A DNA stretch of 64,000 nucleotides from Micromonospora fulviviridis. GTDB taxonomy: Bacteria > Actinomycetota > Actinomycetes > Mycobacteriales > Micromonosporaceae. The position numbers were made by a program, and so were the translations under genes. Of the stretch, positions 24,898-32,444 are shown piece by piece (the first letter of the stretch is position 1; every line of letters starts with the position of its first letter). Below the pieces are notes generated by a model. That model was not told the origin of the DNA. It did not search any database and was given only the letters and a program-made list of their open reading frames with translations. Where the stretch lies: the NCBI RefSeq assembly GCF_014648395.1, contig NZ_BMRA01000005.1, forward strand, positions 423,215 to 487,214, given 5' to 3'.

Positions 24898-26610
24898 ATG
24901 GCGGTCAGCAGCACCACCACGACCCGGCCCGACACCCCGGCGCCCGCCGCCCGGGCCCCGCGCCGGCCACGTGGCGAGGGGCAGTGGGCGCTCGGGCACC
25001 GCGAGCCGCTCAACGCCAACGAGCGCATCAAGAAGGACGACGACCCGCTGAACGTGCGGGCCCGGATCGAGAACATCTACGCGCACCGGGGCTTCGCCTC
25101 GATCGACCCGCAGGACCTGCGCGGCCGGTTCCGCTGGTGGGGTCTCTACACGCAGCGCAAGGCGGGCATCGACGGCGGGCGCACGGCCGTGCTGGAGCCG
25201 CACGAGCTGGAGGACGAGTTCTTCATGCTCCGGGTGCGGGTGGACGGCGGTGAGCTCACCCTGGCCCAGCTCCGGGTCGTCGCGGACATCTCGCGGGAGT
25301 TCGCCCGCGACACCGCCGACATCACCGACCGGCAGAACATCCAGTACCACTGGATCCGGGTCGAGGACATGCCGGAGATCTGGCGCCGGTTGGAGTCGGT
25401 CGGCCTGCAGACCACGGAGGCGTGCGGCGACTGCCCCCGGGTCGTGCTGGGCAGCCCGGTCGCCGGGGTGGCCCGGGACGAGGTGCTCGACCCGACGCCG
25501 GCGGTCGACGAGATCGTCCGCCGGTACGTCGGCGACAAGGCGTACTCCAACCTGCCCCGCAAGTTCAAGACCTCGATCTCCTGGCTGGTCGACACCCCGT
25601 ACGAGGCGAACGACATCGCCTTCCTCGGCGTCGAGCACCCCGACCACGGTCCCGGCTTCGACGTCTGGGTGGGCGGCGGACTGTCCACCAACCCGATGCT
25701 GGCCAAGCGCCTCGGCGTCTGGGTGCCGCTGGCCGAGGTGCCGGACGTCTGGGCCGGGGTGGTCGGCATCTTCCGCGACTACGGCTACCGCCGGCTGCGC
25801 AACCGGGCGCGGCTGAAGTTCCTGGTCGCCGACTGGGGCGTGGCGAAGTTCCGCGAGGTGCTGGAGAAGGAGTACCTGGGCCGGGCGCTGCTCGACGGCC
25901 CGGCCGCGGCGCTGCCGGCGAAGCCGGTCGACCACATCGGCGTGCACCCGCAGCGTGACGGCGCCAACTACGTGGGCGCCGCCCCGGTGGTGGGCCGGGT
26001 CTCCGGCACCCAGCTCGCCCGGCTCGCCGACGTGGCCGATGCGCACGGCAGCGGCCGGGTGCGGCTCACCCCGTACCAGAAGCTGCTGGTGCTGGACGTG
26101 GCGCCGGAGCGGACCGACTCGCTGGTGGCGGAGCTGCGCGGGATCGGCCTGGAGGCCCGGCCGTCGGCCTGGCGGCGCGGCACCATGGCCTGCACGGGCA
26201 TCGAGTTCTGCAAGCTCGCCATCGTCGAGACCAAGCGGCGCGGCGAGGAGCTGGTGGCGCGGCTGGAGGAGCGGCTGCGCGACTTCGACGCGGACATCTC
26301 CATCCACCTCAACGGCTGCCCGAACGCCTGCGCCCGCACCCAGGTCGCCGACATCGGCCTCAAGGGTCAGCTCGTGGTGGGCCCGGACGGCCGGCAGGTG
26401 GAGGGCTTCCAGGTGCACCTCGGCGGCGGCCTGGGCATGGCCGCGGGGCAGACCGCCGGCTTCGGCCGCAAGCTGCGCGGCCTGAAGACCACCGCCGAGG
26501 AGCTTCCGGAGTACGTGGAACGCCTGGCCCGCCGCTACCTGGCCGGCCGGACCGAGGGCGAGAGCTTCGCCAACTGGGTGATCAGGGTCGACGAGGAGGA
26601 ATTGCGATGA
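24898..26610 (+). CDS. sirA: Ferredoxin-dependent sulfite reductase (SirA/NirA family)
   Basis: Reduces sulfite to sulfide with siroheme and a [4Fe-4S] cluster; 570 residues. Cluster ligands are C432 and C438 (ACTGIEFCK) and C474 and C478 (NGCPNAC), the last also binding siroheme iron. Y84 (WGLYTQRK) and C176 (EACGDCPRV) are 92 residues apart, the same spacing as the covalent Tyr-Cys pair of Mycobacterium tuberculosis SirA (69/161), supporting sulfite over nitrite as substrate. Nitrite/sulfite half-domain repeats and NIQYHWIRVEDMPEIW are also seen. It is first structural gene of the sulfur operon behind a leader peptide, and its stop overlaps the next start (ATGA). Confidence 0.93.
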   Translation: MAVSSTTTTRPDTPAPAARAPRRPRGEGQWALGHREPLNANERIKKDDDPLNVRARIENIYAHRGFASIDPQDLRGRFRWWGLYTQRKAGIDGGRTAVLEPHELEDEFFMLRVRVDGGELTLAQLRVVADISREFARDTADITDRQNIQYHWIRVEDMPEIWRRLESVGLQTTEACGDCPRVVLGSPVAGVARDEVLDPTPAVDEIVRRYVGDKAYSNLPRKFKTSISWLVDTPYEANDIAFLGVEHPDHGPGFDVWVGGGLSTNPMLAKRLGVWVPLAEVPDVWAGVVGIFRDYGYRRLRNRARLKFLVADWGVAKFREVLEKEYLGRALLDGPAAALPAKPVDHIGVHPQRDGANYVGAAPVVGRVSGTQLARLADVADAHGSGRVRLTPYQKLLVLDVAPERTDSLVAELRGIGLEARPSAWRRGTMACTGIEFCKLAIVETKRRGEELVARLEERLRDFDADISIHLNGCPNACARTQVADIGLKGQLVVGPDGRQVEGFQVHLGGGLGMAAGQTAGFGRKLRGLKTTAEELPEYVERLARRYLAGRTEGESFANWVIRVDEEELR

Positions 26611-26765
26611 GCGATGCCCGATCTGCGCCTCTCTACTGCCCGTACTGCGGGGAGGAGGACCTGCGGCCGCACGAGGCCGGGCACGGCGCCTGGGAGTGCC
26701 ACGCCTGCGCCCGGGTCTTCACCGTCAGGTTCACCGGCCTGCTGAGCCGGGCGGTGACCCGATGA
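26607..26765 (+). CDS. Small zinc-ribbon protein of the sulfur operon (52 residues)
   Basis: Sequence starts MSDARSAPLYCPYCGEEDLR and carries two CxxC pairs, CPYC near residue 11 and CHAC near residue 31. This is a zinc-ribbon or metal knuckle with a basic tail (RFTGLLSRAVTR). Both ends overlap neighbouring genes by ATGA (sirA stop, cysH start), so it is translationally locked into the operon. A comparable small gene sits between sulfite reductase and cysH in other actinobacteria. Function is unknown; a partner or maturation factor for one of the Fe-S reductases is an inference from position only. Confidence 0.85.
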   Translation: MSDARSAPLYCPYCGEEDLRPHEAGHGAWECHACARVFTVRFTGLLSRAVTR

Positions 26766-27526
26766 GCGCCCTGCCCTCCGCCGCCGGCCTGGGCCTGGTC
26801 GGGATCGGCGGGCCGGCCCCGGCCGACCCGGCCCGGCGCGACCCGGAGGAGCTGCGCGCGCTGGCCGAGCGGGCCGGCCGGGAGCTGGAGGGCGCGCCCG
26901 CGCTGGAGATCGCCCGCTGGGCCGCCGAGACCTTCGGGGACCGGTTCTGCGTGACCAGCTCGATGGCCGACGGGGTGCTGGCCCACCTGGTCTCCCGGGT
27001 CGCACCCGGGGTCGACGTGGTCTTCCTGGACACCGGCCTGCACTTCCCGGAGACGCTCAAGGTCCGCGACGAGGTGGCCCGGCGGCTGCCGGTGACCGTG
27101 CGCTCGATCCGCCCCCGGATGACCGTGGGCCAGCAGGACGGCCAGTACGGCCCCCGGCTGTTCAGCAAGTCCCCGGACGACTGCTGCCAGCTGCGCAAGG
27201 TCGAGCCGCTGGAGCGGGCGCTGACCGGGTACGACGCCTGGGCCGCCGGGCTGCGCCGGGACGAGTCCCCGACCCGGGCCAACACCCCCGTGGTGGCCTT
27301 CGACGCCCGGCGCGGCAAGGTCAAGGTCAACCCGATCGCGGCCTGGAGCCAGCGGGACGTGGACGCCTACATCGCCCGCTACGACATCCCGGTGAACGAG
27401 CTGTTCGCCCGGGGCTACGGCTCGATCGGCTGCTGGCCCTGCACCCGCCGCACCCGGGCGGGGGAGGACCCGCGGGCGGGCCGCTGGGCCATGTTCGAGA
27501 AGACCGAGTGCGGCCTGCACACCTGA
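26762..27526 (+). CDS. cysH: Adenylyl-sulfate (APS) reductase, Fe-S type
   Basis: Reduces activated sulfate (APS) to sulfite with thioredoxin; 254 residues. The paired cysteines C141/C142 (DDCCQLRKVEPL) and C224/C227 (IGCWPCTRR) are [4Fe-4S] ligands, which mark the APS-using rather than the PAPS-using class. Catalytic Cys is C250 in KTECGLH. The nucleotide-binding part has VTSSMADGVLAHL and VVFLDTGLHFPETL. The start overlaps the stop of the zinc-ribbon gene. Together with sirA it makes the two reduction steps from APS to sulfide. Confidence 0.94.
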   Translation: MSALPSAAGLGLVGIGGPAPADPARRDPEELRALAERAGRELEGAPALEIARWAAETFGDRFCVTSSMADGVLAHLVSRVAPGVDVVFLDTGLHFPETLKVRDEVARRLPVTVRSIRPRMTVGQQDGQYGPRLFSKSPDDCCQLRKVEPLERALTGYDAWAAGLRRDESPTRANTPVVAFDARRGKVKVNPIAAWSQRDVDAYIARYDIPVNELFARGYGSIGCWPCTRRTRAGEDPRAGRWAMFEKTECGLHT

Positions 27527-28269
27527 CCGGCGAGCCGCCGGTGGTGCTGGTCGCGCACGGCAGTCGGGATCCGCGAGCGGCCGCGGCGACCCGGGCGCTG
27601 GCCCGGGCCGTGGCGGCCGCCCGCCCCGGCGTCCCGGTGCTGCCGAGCTGGCTGGACCACACCGACCCCGGTCCCGCCGCCGTGCTGCGGGACCTGGCCG
27701 CCGCGGGTCACCCCCGGGCGGTGCTGGTGCCGTTGCTGCTGACCGCCGCGTACCACCGGAAGGTCGACGTCCCGGCGGCGGTGGCGGCGGCCCGCGCGGA
27801 CGGCACCGCCATCGACGTACGGGTGACGGACGTGCTGGGGCCGGCGGACGGGATGGTGGACGCCCGGCTGCTGGCCGGGCTGCGCCGCCGGCTGGCCGAG
27901 GCGGAGCCGGGCGGCTTCGACGCCGTGGTGCTGGCCGCGGCGGGCACCCGGGATCCCCGGGCGCGGGGCTCGGTGGGGCGGGTGGCCGCGGCGCTCGGCG
28001 CCGAGCTGGGCGTGCCCTGCCGGGTGTCGTACGCCTCGGCGGCGCCCCCGGGCGCCGGTGTCGCGGTGTCCCGACTGCGCGCGGCGGGCGCGCGCCGGGT
28101 GGCGGTGGCCGCCTACTTCCTGGCCCCGGGCCTGTTCCACGACGCGGTCCGGGCGACGGCGGAACGGGCCGGTGCCGTGGCGGTCGCCGACCCGCTGACC
28201 GACCTGCCCGAACTCGCCGACCTGGTGCTGCGGCGGGTCGATGCCGTGCCGGTCGGGAGCCCGGTGTGA
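27508..28269 (+). CDS. CbiX/SirB-family sirohydrochlorin chelatase
   Basis: Chelatase of 253 residues with two related halves. The N-terminal half has VVLVAHGSRDPRAAAATRAL with the metal-handling His, and AVLVPLLLTAAYHRKVDVP with the second His. The second half has VVLAAAGTRDPRARGS and VAAYFLAPGLFHDAV. It likely inserts iron into sirohydrochlorin to make siroheme for the sulfite reductase of this operon; cobalt for B12 is the alternative. The GTG at 27508 overlaps the cysH 3' end by 19 bases. A slightly later start is possible. Confidence 0.85.
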   Translation: MRPAHLTGEPPVVLVAHGSRDPRAAAATRALARAVAAARPGVPVLPSWLDHTDPGPAAVLRDLAAAGHPRAVLVPLLLTAAYHRKVDVPAAVAAARADGTAIDVRVTDVLGPADGMVDARLLAGLRRRLAEAEPGGFDAVVLAAAGTRDPRARGSVGRVAAALGAELGVPCRVSYASAAPPGAGVAVSRLRAAGARRVAVAAYFLAPGLFHDAVRATAERAGAVAVADPLTDLPELADLVLRRVDAVPVGSPV

Positions 28270-28339
28270 CGCGCGTCGCCTTCATGATCAACCAGGCCGG
28301 CGTCGGGGTAGCCGGGTGTCATGGGCCCGGACAGCAGAA

Positions 28340-28366
28340 CGCCCCGGCCGGAATCCGGCCGGGGCG
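28340..28366. terminator. Terminator between cbiX-like gene and whiB1
   Basis: A perfect 13-bp inverted repeat (CGCCCCGGCCGGA / TCCGGCCGGGGCG) around a single base lies between the two converging genes and can end transcription in both directions. Confidence 0.75.
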
Positions 28367-28383
28367 TGCAGCGTGCGTGCGAA

Positions 28384-28641
28384 TCAGGCGGAGTGAGCGC
28401 GCAGCACCCGGAGACCACCGCGGCGCTTGACCGCGCGGCGCTCCTCCTCGCTCATCCCGCCCCAGACGCCGGCGTCCTGACCGGACTCCAGCGCCCACTG
28501 GAGGCAGTGGTCGGTCACCGGGCAGCGCCGGCAGACGGCCTTGGCCTGCTCCACCTGCAGGAGGGCCGGGCCGGACGTCCCGATCGGGAAGAACAGCTCC
28601 GGGTCCTCGTCGCGGCAGACGGCATCGTGGCGCCAGTCCAT
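28384..28641 (-). CDS. whiB1: WhiB1/WblE transcription regulator
   Basis: Essential-type Wbl protein of 85 residues with a [4Fe-4S] cluster bound by four Cys: AVCRDEDPELFFP (C9), AKAVCRRCPVTDHC (three Cys) . The turn motif GQDAGVWGGMSEEERR and the basic tail AVKRRGGLRVLRAHSA bind the sigma factor and DNA. The opening MDWRHDAVCRDEDPELFFPI is almost diagnostic of WhiB1/WblE. AGGAG lies ten bases before the ATG. The upstream region holds a CRP-type palindrome and a TTGACA element, fitting the cAMP-CRP control known for M. tuberculosis whiB1. Confidence 0.95.
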   Translation of the reverse strand: MDWRHDAVCRDEDPELFFPIGTSGPALLQVEQAKAVCRRCPVTDHCLQWALESGQDAGVWGGMSEEERRAVKRRGGLRVLRAHSA

Positions 28642-28842
28642 GGCGGCAACACTCCTCATTCTTAAGTGGGTGGCCAGATAACGCTTCGTTGCTATTCCTA
28701 TATGCATCCGCATTGCCGATCGGTGACGGTCAGCATCCATCAATTCGGCTCTGCGTGAGCAAGCTTGCGGGCCCGTGGACCTGCTGGAACAGCTCAACCT
28801 GCCGAGCATATCCAGGCAATGTCCCGGTAACACGTCTTCGCT

Positions 28843-28858
28843 TGTGAATACTTTCACG
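28843..28858. promoter_or_regulatory. CRP-type operator upstream of whiB1
   Basis: TGTGAATACTTTCACG matches TGTGA-N6-TCACR perfectly. It lies about 200 bases upstream of whiB1 and 11 bases downstream, on the minus strand, of a TTGACA hexamer, so it overlaps the likely -10 region. Binding of CRP there would be expected to repress or modulate that promoter. Confidence 0.75.
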
Positions 28859-28875
28859 AACTGTCGTGATGTCAA
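28845..28875 (-). promoter_or_regulatory. Candidate whiB1 promoter
   Basis: On the minus strand TTGACA (28870-28875) is followed 17 bases later by AGTATT (28847-28852), or 19 bases later by TATTCA. The -35 match is perfect; the -10 is weak, which would fit an activator- or repressor-controlled promoter. Confidence 0.45.
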
Positions 28876-29088
28876 GGGTGACGCTCGGAAAAACTCCGAA
28901 CAGTGAGCGGGCTCACCACCCTTTTGTCCGGGTTTCAGAGCGCTCTGGTTACCCGGCGTGCCACAGTCGAGGATCAATATAGTACGGTCTGCGTGACGTT
29001 GCTGACATTTCCGGCACCTTCCCTCGGTGTGGCGGACACCGCCGGGGGCGGTGAGGGGTCCGCGTCAACCGACGGGAGTACCCGAGAC

Positions 29089-30039
29089 CTAGCAGATTAC
29101 TCTCAGTGCCGCGGGCACGGATGCGAATCTGACTTTTTCCCGCTCGCCGAGGTAGTCGCCGTCCAGTTGGAAGGCCAGCGGACGGGCCGAGAGCAGGGTG
29201 AACTCCGCCACGTCGTGCAGCCGGAGCACCTGCCGGCCGTGCGGGTCGGGCTGTCGCGAGAAGAACTGGGTCACCGTGCGTGCCGTGCTGGCCACCTTCA
29301 GCTGTCGCATGGCGAGCACGTCCAGGCCGAGGTCGAACGAGGCCTCCGGGTTCGGGTTGATCTCCCGGTCGCCCAGGTACGTCCACGGCGCGGTGTTCTG
29401 GATGATGACCGTGCCCAGGTCGGTCTCGGCGGCCTCACCGGGGCGCTCCAGCGTGATCGCCGGATGCCGGCGGTCGGAGGCGAGGAAGTACTGGCTCACC
29501 GTGGAGCGGAAGTAGAGCGCCGGGGTGGACACCCGGCCCCGCTTGCGGGCCTGCTCGACCCGCTGGATGACGGCCGCGTCGATGCCGAAGCCCGCGCAGA
29601 AGGTGAAGTAGCGGTCGTCCGCCCGGCCCAGCCCGATGGTCCGGGACCGGCCCAGCCGCAGCCCCTCCAGGATCATGCTGGTGCCGTCCGGCCACTCCCG
29701 CGGCAGGCCGAGGGCGCGGGCGAAGACGTTTGTCGAGCCGCCCGGGACGGTGGCCAGCGCCGGCAGCCGCTCCGCCGGGGTCTGCCCGGTGCGGAACGTC
29801 GGCGGCTCGGCGGCCATCAGGCCGTTCACCACCTCGTTGACCGTGCCGTCGCCGCCGAGCGTGACCACCAGGTCGACGCCCTCCTGGGCGGCCTCCCGCG
29901 CCAGGTCCATGGCGTGACCCCGCCGGCGGGTGTACCGCACCGACAGGTCGACTTCGCTGCGCAGCGCCCGGACCAGCACGTCCCGGCTGCGTTCGCTGGT
30001 GGTGGTGGCCTTCGGATTGACCACCAGGACGGCCCGCAT
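29089..30039 (-). CDS. Diacylglycerol/sphingosine kinase-family protein
   Basis: Lipid kinase-like protein of 316 residues. The opening MRAVLVVNPKA, the nucleotide loop VVTLGGDGTVNEVVNGL and the PGGSTNVFARALGLP motif define the DAGK catalytic domain; AGFGIDAAVIQRVE follows, then a beta-rich C-terminal domain (about 180-316). It probably phosphorylates a diacylglycerol or related lipid at the membrane surface. The substrate is not known. It sits in the same orientation as whiB1 but is separated from it by a 447-base gap. Confidence 0.88.
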   Translation of the reverse strand: MRAVLVVNPKATTTSERSRDVLVRALRSEVDLSVRYTRRRGHAMDLAREAAQEGVDLVVTLGGDGTVNEVVNGLMAAEPPTFRTGQTPAERLPALATVPGGSTNVFARALGLPREWPDGTSMILEGLRLGRSRTIGLGRADDRYFTFCAGFGIDAAVIQRVEQARKRGRVSTPALYFRSTVSQYFLASDRRHPAITLERPGEAAETDLGTVIIQNTAPWTYLGDREINPNPEASFDLGLDVLAMRQLKVASTARTVTQFFSRQPDPHGRQVLRLHDVAEFTLLSARPLAFQLDGDYLGEREKVRFASVPAALRVIC

Positions 30040-30082
30040 GGGCGGCACTGTACCGCGACTACCCACGGGTATCGTGTCGCGC

Positions 30083-30472
30083 GTGACGATCGACTCCGGC
30101 CCGGTCCCCGGCACGCTCCGCTGGGCGGTGCTCCTGCTGCGCGCCGAGGCGGTGGCGCTCGGCCTGGTCGCGGCGTGGCTGATCTGGTCCGACCTGACGG
30201 CGCGTACCACCGACCTGACCTCGGCGCTGCTCGTCACCGCGTTCGCGGTCGGCGGGGCGGTCGCGCTCTGGGCGCTCGGCGGCGCGCTGGCCCGCCGCCG
30301 GTCCGGCGCCCGGGCACCGGCCATCGTGCTCCAGCTCATGCTGCTGCCGGTCGGCTGGTACATGATCCAGGGCGGGCTGGGCTGGCTGGGGGTGCCGCTC
30401 ATGGCGCTCGGCCTCGGCGTCACCGGCCTGCTGGTGAGCACCCCGACCAACCGCGCGCTCGGCTTCGAGTGA
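30083..30472 (+). CDS. Four-helix integral membrane protein, conserved near whiB1
   Basis: Small membrane protein of 129 residues with about four hydrophobic segments and a short RRRSGARAP cytoplasmic loop between the second and third. No catalytic residues stand out. An equivalent small membrane protein lies near whiB1 in mycobacteria. The GTG at 30083 is chosen; a GTG three codons earlier is equally open. It is divergent from the lipid-kinase gene. Function unknown. Confidence 0.72.
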   Translation: MTIDSGPVPGTLRWAVLLLRAEAVALGLVAAWLIWSDLTARTTDLTSALLVTAFAVGGAVALWALGGALARRRSGARAPAIVLQLMLLPVGWYMIQGGLGWLGVPLMALGLGVTGLLVSTPTNRALGFE

Positions 30473-30496
30473 GGCCGCGCCGACGCGCCGGAACGG

Positions 30497-30904
30497 TCAG
30501 TAGCCGGAGGCGCGGCGGGTGAGCAGGGAGATGGTGGCCCGGCCGTCGGCGGCCCGGGCGCTCGCCGAGGTGGTCAGCGCGGTGAGCACCTTCCAGGCGA
30601 AGGACGACTCCGAGGGAAGCGTGGCGCCCCGCACGGTCGGCACGGTCACCTCGACGGTGAGCGCGTCCTCGGTGACCGCGAAGCGGCACTCCAGCTCGGC
30701 GTCGCGGGTGGCGATGGCGAGCAGCATGGCGCACGCCTCGTCGACCGCGATACGCAGGTCCTCGATCTCGTCGAGGGCGAACTGGAGCCGGGCCGCCAGA
30801 CCGGCGGTGGCGGTGCGCAGCACGCCCAGGTAGCCGCCGTCGGCGGGCACCGTGAGGTGCACGACGTCGTCGTCCGTCGTGGGCTGGCCGGTCAGTTGAG
30901 TCAC
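30497..30904 (-). CDS. Anti-sigma regulatory factor-like ATPase
   Basis: GHKL-fold protein of 135 residues resembling mycobacterial RsbW/UsfX-type factors. IEDLRIAVDEACAMLLAIA takes the place of the N box, with the essential Asn missing (DEACAMLL rather than NEAxxNA), and no clear glycine box follows. Nucleotide binding may therefore be lost or atypical. No sigma factor gene is next to it, unlike the classical rsbW-sigF pair. The GTG start has no strong ribosome site. It converges on the small membrane protein gene. Confidence 0.7.
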   Translation of the reverse strand: MTQLTGQPTTDDDVVHLTVPADGGYLGVLRTATAGLAARLQFALDEIEDLRIAVDEACAMLLAIATRDAELECRFAVTEDALTVEVTVPTVRGATLPSESSFAWKVLTALTTSASARAADGRATISLLTRRASGY

Positions 30905-30936
30905 GCCTCATCCCCCCGGTGCGGGACTCTACCCGG

Positions 30937-31461
30937 TCAGGCGTCCGGCTGTGTGGGGGCGGCCGGCACCTGCGCGGCGAGCTCGTGCAGCGCCTTCCCG
31001 GCCAGCCGGTACGGCACCCACTCGTCCATGGGGGTGGCCCCGATGGCGGCGTAGAAGCGGGCGGCCGGATTCCAGTTGATCATCCACCAGTCGAGCCGCC
31101 GGTAGCCGCGTTCGACGCAGATCGCCGCGAGGGTGGCGAGCAGCAGCCGGCCCGCGCCGGTGCCGCGGGCGGCCGGCCGGACGTACAGGTCCTCCAGGTA
31201 GATGCCGTGCACGCCCTCCCAGGTGGAGAAGTTCAGGAACCAGAGGGCGAAGCCGATCGGCTGGTCGGCGGCATCCACCGCGACGTGCCCGAACAGCGCC
31301 GGCGCCGGGCCGAAGAGGGCGGCGGTGAGCTGCTCCTCGGTGAGGTGGCACTGCTCGGGGGCGCGCTCGTAGTCGGCGAGTTCGTGCACCATCGCGACGA
31401 CGGCCGGCACGTCCTCGGGACGCGCCGGCCGGATCGTCGGTGCCTGGGCGGGCAGGCTCAC
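30937..31461 (-). CDS. GNAT-family N-acetyltransferase (diamine acetyltransferase-like)
   Basis: Acetyltransferase of 174 residues. Features are IRPARPEDVPAVVAMVHELADYE, the substrate-site tract NFSTWEGVHGIYLEDLYVRP, the acetyl-CoA loop RGTGAGRLLLATLA, and WNPAARFYAAIGATPMDEW. The STWxGxxGIYLEDLYV pattern is typical of spermidine/thialysine (SAT-like) acetyltransferases. The GTG start overlaps the sodN stop (GTGA), so it is co-transcribed with the nickel superoxide dismutase gene. The link between the two functions is unclear. Confidence 0.85.
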   Translation of the reverse strand: MSLPAQAPTIRPARPEDVPAVVAMVHELADYERAPEQCHLTEEQLTAALFGPAPALFGHVAVDAADQPIGFALWFLNFSTWEGVHGIYLEDLYVRPAARGTGAGRLLLATLAAICVERGYRRLDWWMINWNPAARFYAAIGATPMDEWVPYRLAGKALHELAAQVPAAPTQPDA

Positions 31462-31862
31462 GCCTGCTTGGTCTCCCAGAAGATCTTCGAGATCTCGTCG
31501 ATCTTCGAGAGCAGCTCGTCGGCCTTGGCGGGGTCGGTGGCGCCCTTGGCGCCGGCCGCGCCGGCCAGCTTGGTGGTCTCGTTGAACAGCTGGTGCAGGT
31601 GCGGGTACTTCTCGAAGTGCTGCGGCTTGAAGTAGTCGGTCCAGAGCACCCACAGGTGGTGCTTGACCAGCTCGGCCCGCTGCTCCTTGATGATGATCGC
31701 CCGGGTACGGAACTCCGGGTCGGTGTTCGACTGGTACTTCTCGCAGATCATTTTGACCGACTCGGCCTCGATCCGGGCCTGCGCCGGGTCGTAGACGCCG
31801 CAGGGCAGGTCGCAGTGGGCGCTAGCGGTCACCCGGGGCGTGAGGATGCGAGGAAGGCGCAT
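31458..31862 (-). CDS. sodN: Nickel superoxide dismutase precursor
   Basis: Converts superoxide to oxygen and hydrogen peroxide. The 134-residue precursor has a 15-residue propeptide (MRLPRILTPRVTASA) that must be cut to expose the nickel-hook HCDLPCGVY, where His1, Cys2 and Cys6 of the mature enzyme bind nickel. The mature length of 119 residues is normal for Ni-SOD. The rest is the four-helix bundle (KMICEKYQSN, HHLWVLWTDYFKPQHFEKYP). GGAGGA lies five bases before the ATG. It is divergent from its processing protease sodX. Confidence 0.96.
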   Translation of the reverse strand: MRLPRILTPRVTASAHCDLPCGVYDPAQARIEAESVKMICEKYQSNTDPEFRTRAIIIKEQRAELVKHHLWVLWTDYFKPQHFEKYPHLHQLFNETTKLAGAAGAKGATDPAKADELLSKIDEISKIFWETKQA

Positions 31863-31947
31863 CAGGGTCCTCCATGGGATGTTTGCGATGATCCAAGACG
31901 ACATTACTCCTGGAGATGCTCCCCGGCGGGCGGGAGGTGAAACCCCG

Positions 31948-32304
31948 GTGCGTGCCGCCGACGACCCGGCCGCGTCCGTGCTGCGCGGCCCGCTGTCGCC
32001 CGTCCTGGTCACCGGCCCGTCCATGGCCCCGACGCTGCGGCACGGCGACGCCGTGCTGGTGCGGACCGGGGGCCGCCCGGTCCGCCCCGGCGACGTGGTG
32101 GTGGCGGTCTTCCGCAGCCGCCCCGACCTGCTCGTGGTGAAGCGGGCGGTCCGTCCGCAGGACGGCGGCTGGTGGCTGCGCGGCGACAACGACCTGGTCA
32201 CCGACGACTCCCGGGCGTACGGGGTGGCGGACGTGCGGGGCCGGGTGGTGGCCCGGTACTGGCCGCGTCCCGGGCGGGTCACCGGGCGGCCACGGTGGAT
32301 ATGA
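31948..32304 (+). CDS. sodX: Nickel-type superoxide dismutase maturation protease
   Basis: Signal-peptidase-like (S24/S26) protease that removes the SodN propeptide. The catalytic Ser is in VTGPSMAPTLRHGD and the Lys in DLLVVKRAVRP; GDVVVAVF and LRGDN complete the fold. It is 118 residues from the GTG at 31948, which has GGGAGG ten bases upstream. In-frame ATGs at 31879 and 31888 would add about 20 residues. It is divergent from sodN with an 85-base gap that must hold both promoters. Confidence 0.88.
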   Translation: MRAADDPAASVLRGPLSPVLVTGPSMAPTLRHGDAVLVRTGGRPVRPGDVVVAVFRSRPDLLVVKRAVRPQDGGWWLRGDNDLVTDDSRAYGVADVRGRVVARYWPRPGRVTGRPRWI

Positions 32305-32444
32305 CCCCGATCACATCCCGGTGCGGCGTGCCTGACTATGCTCGGAAAGTGCCCGGGTGACCCCCCGCACCGCCGCCCCGCTGGCCGCTGACCACGCGCG
32401 CCGAGCCGGCCGGTCCGTCTGCTCGACAGATCCTGGAGTCACCG

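Larger units (their letters stand above)
28642..29088 (-). other. Long, AT-richer intergenic region upstream of whiB1
   Basis: A 447-base gap with clearly lower GC than its surroundings and no convincing coding sequence. On the minus strand it contains the promoter elements and CRP-like site listed separately, leaving about 200 bases between them and the whiB1 ATG. That implies a long 5' leader RNA. The part right of 28880 lies downstream of the lipid-kinase gene and shows no clear terminator hairpin. Confidence 0.6.

Noticed and set aside
28903..29090. Possible small gene in the AT-rich region right of whiB1
   Set aside because: No start codon with a ribosome site precedes a frame with family-like sequence, and the visible frames continue as shadows of the lipid-kinase gene.
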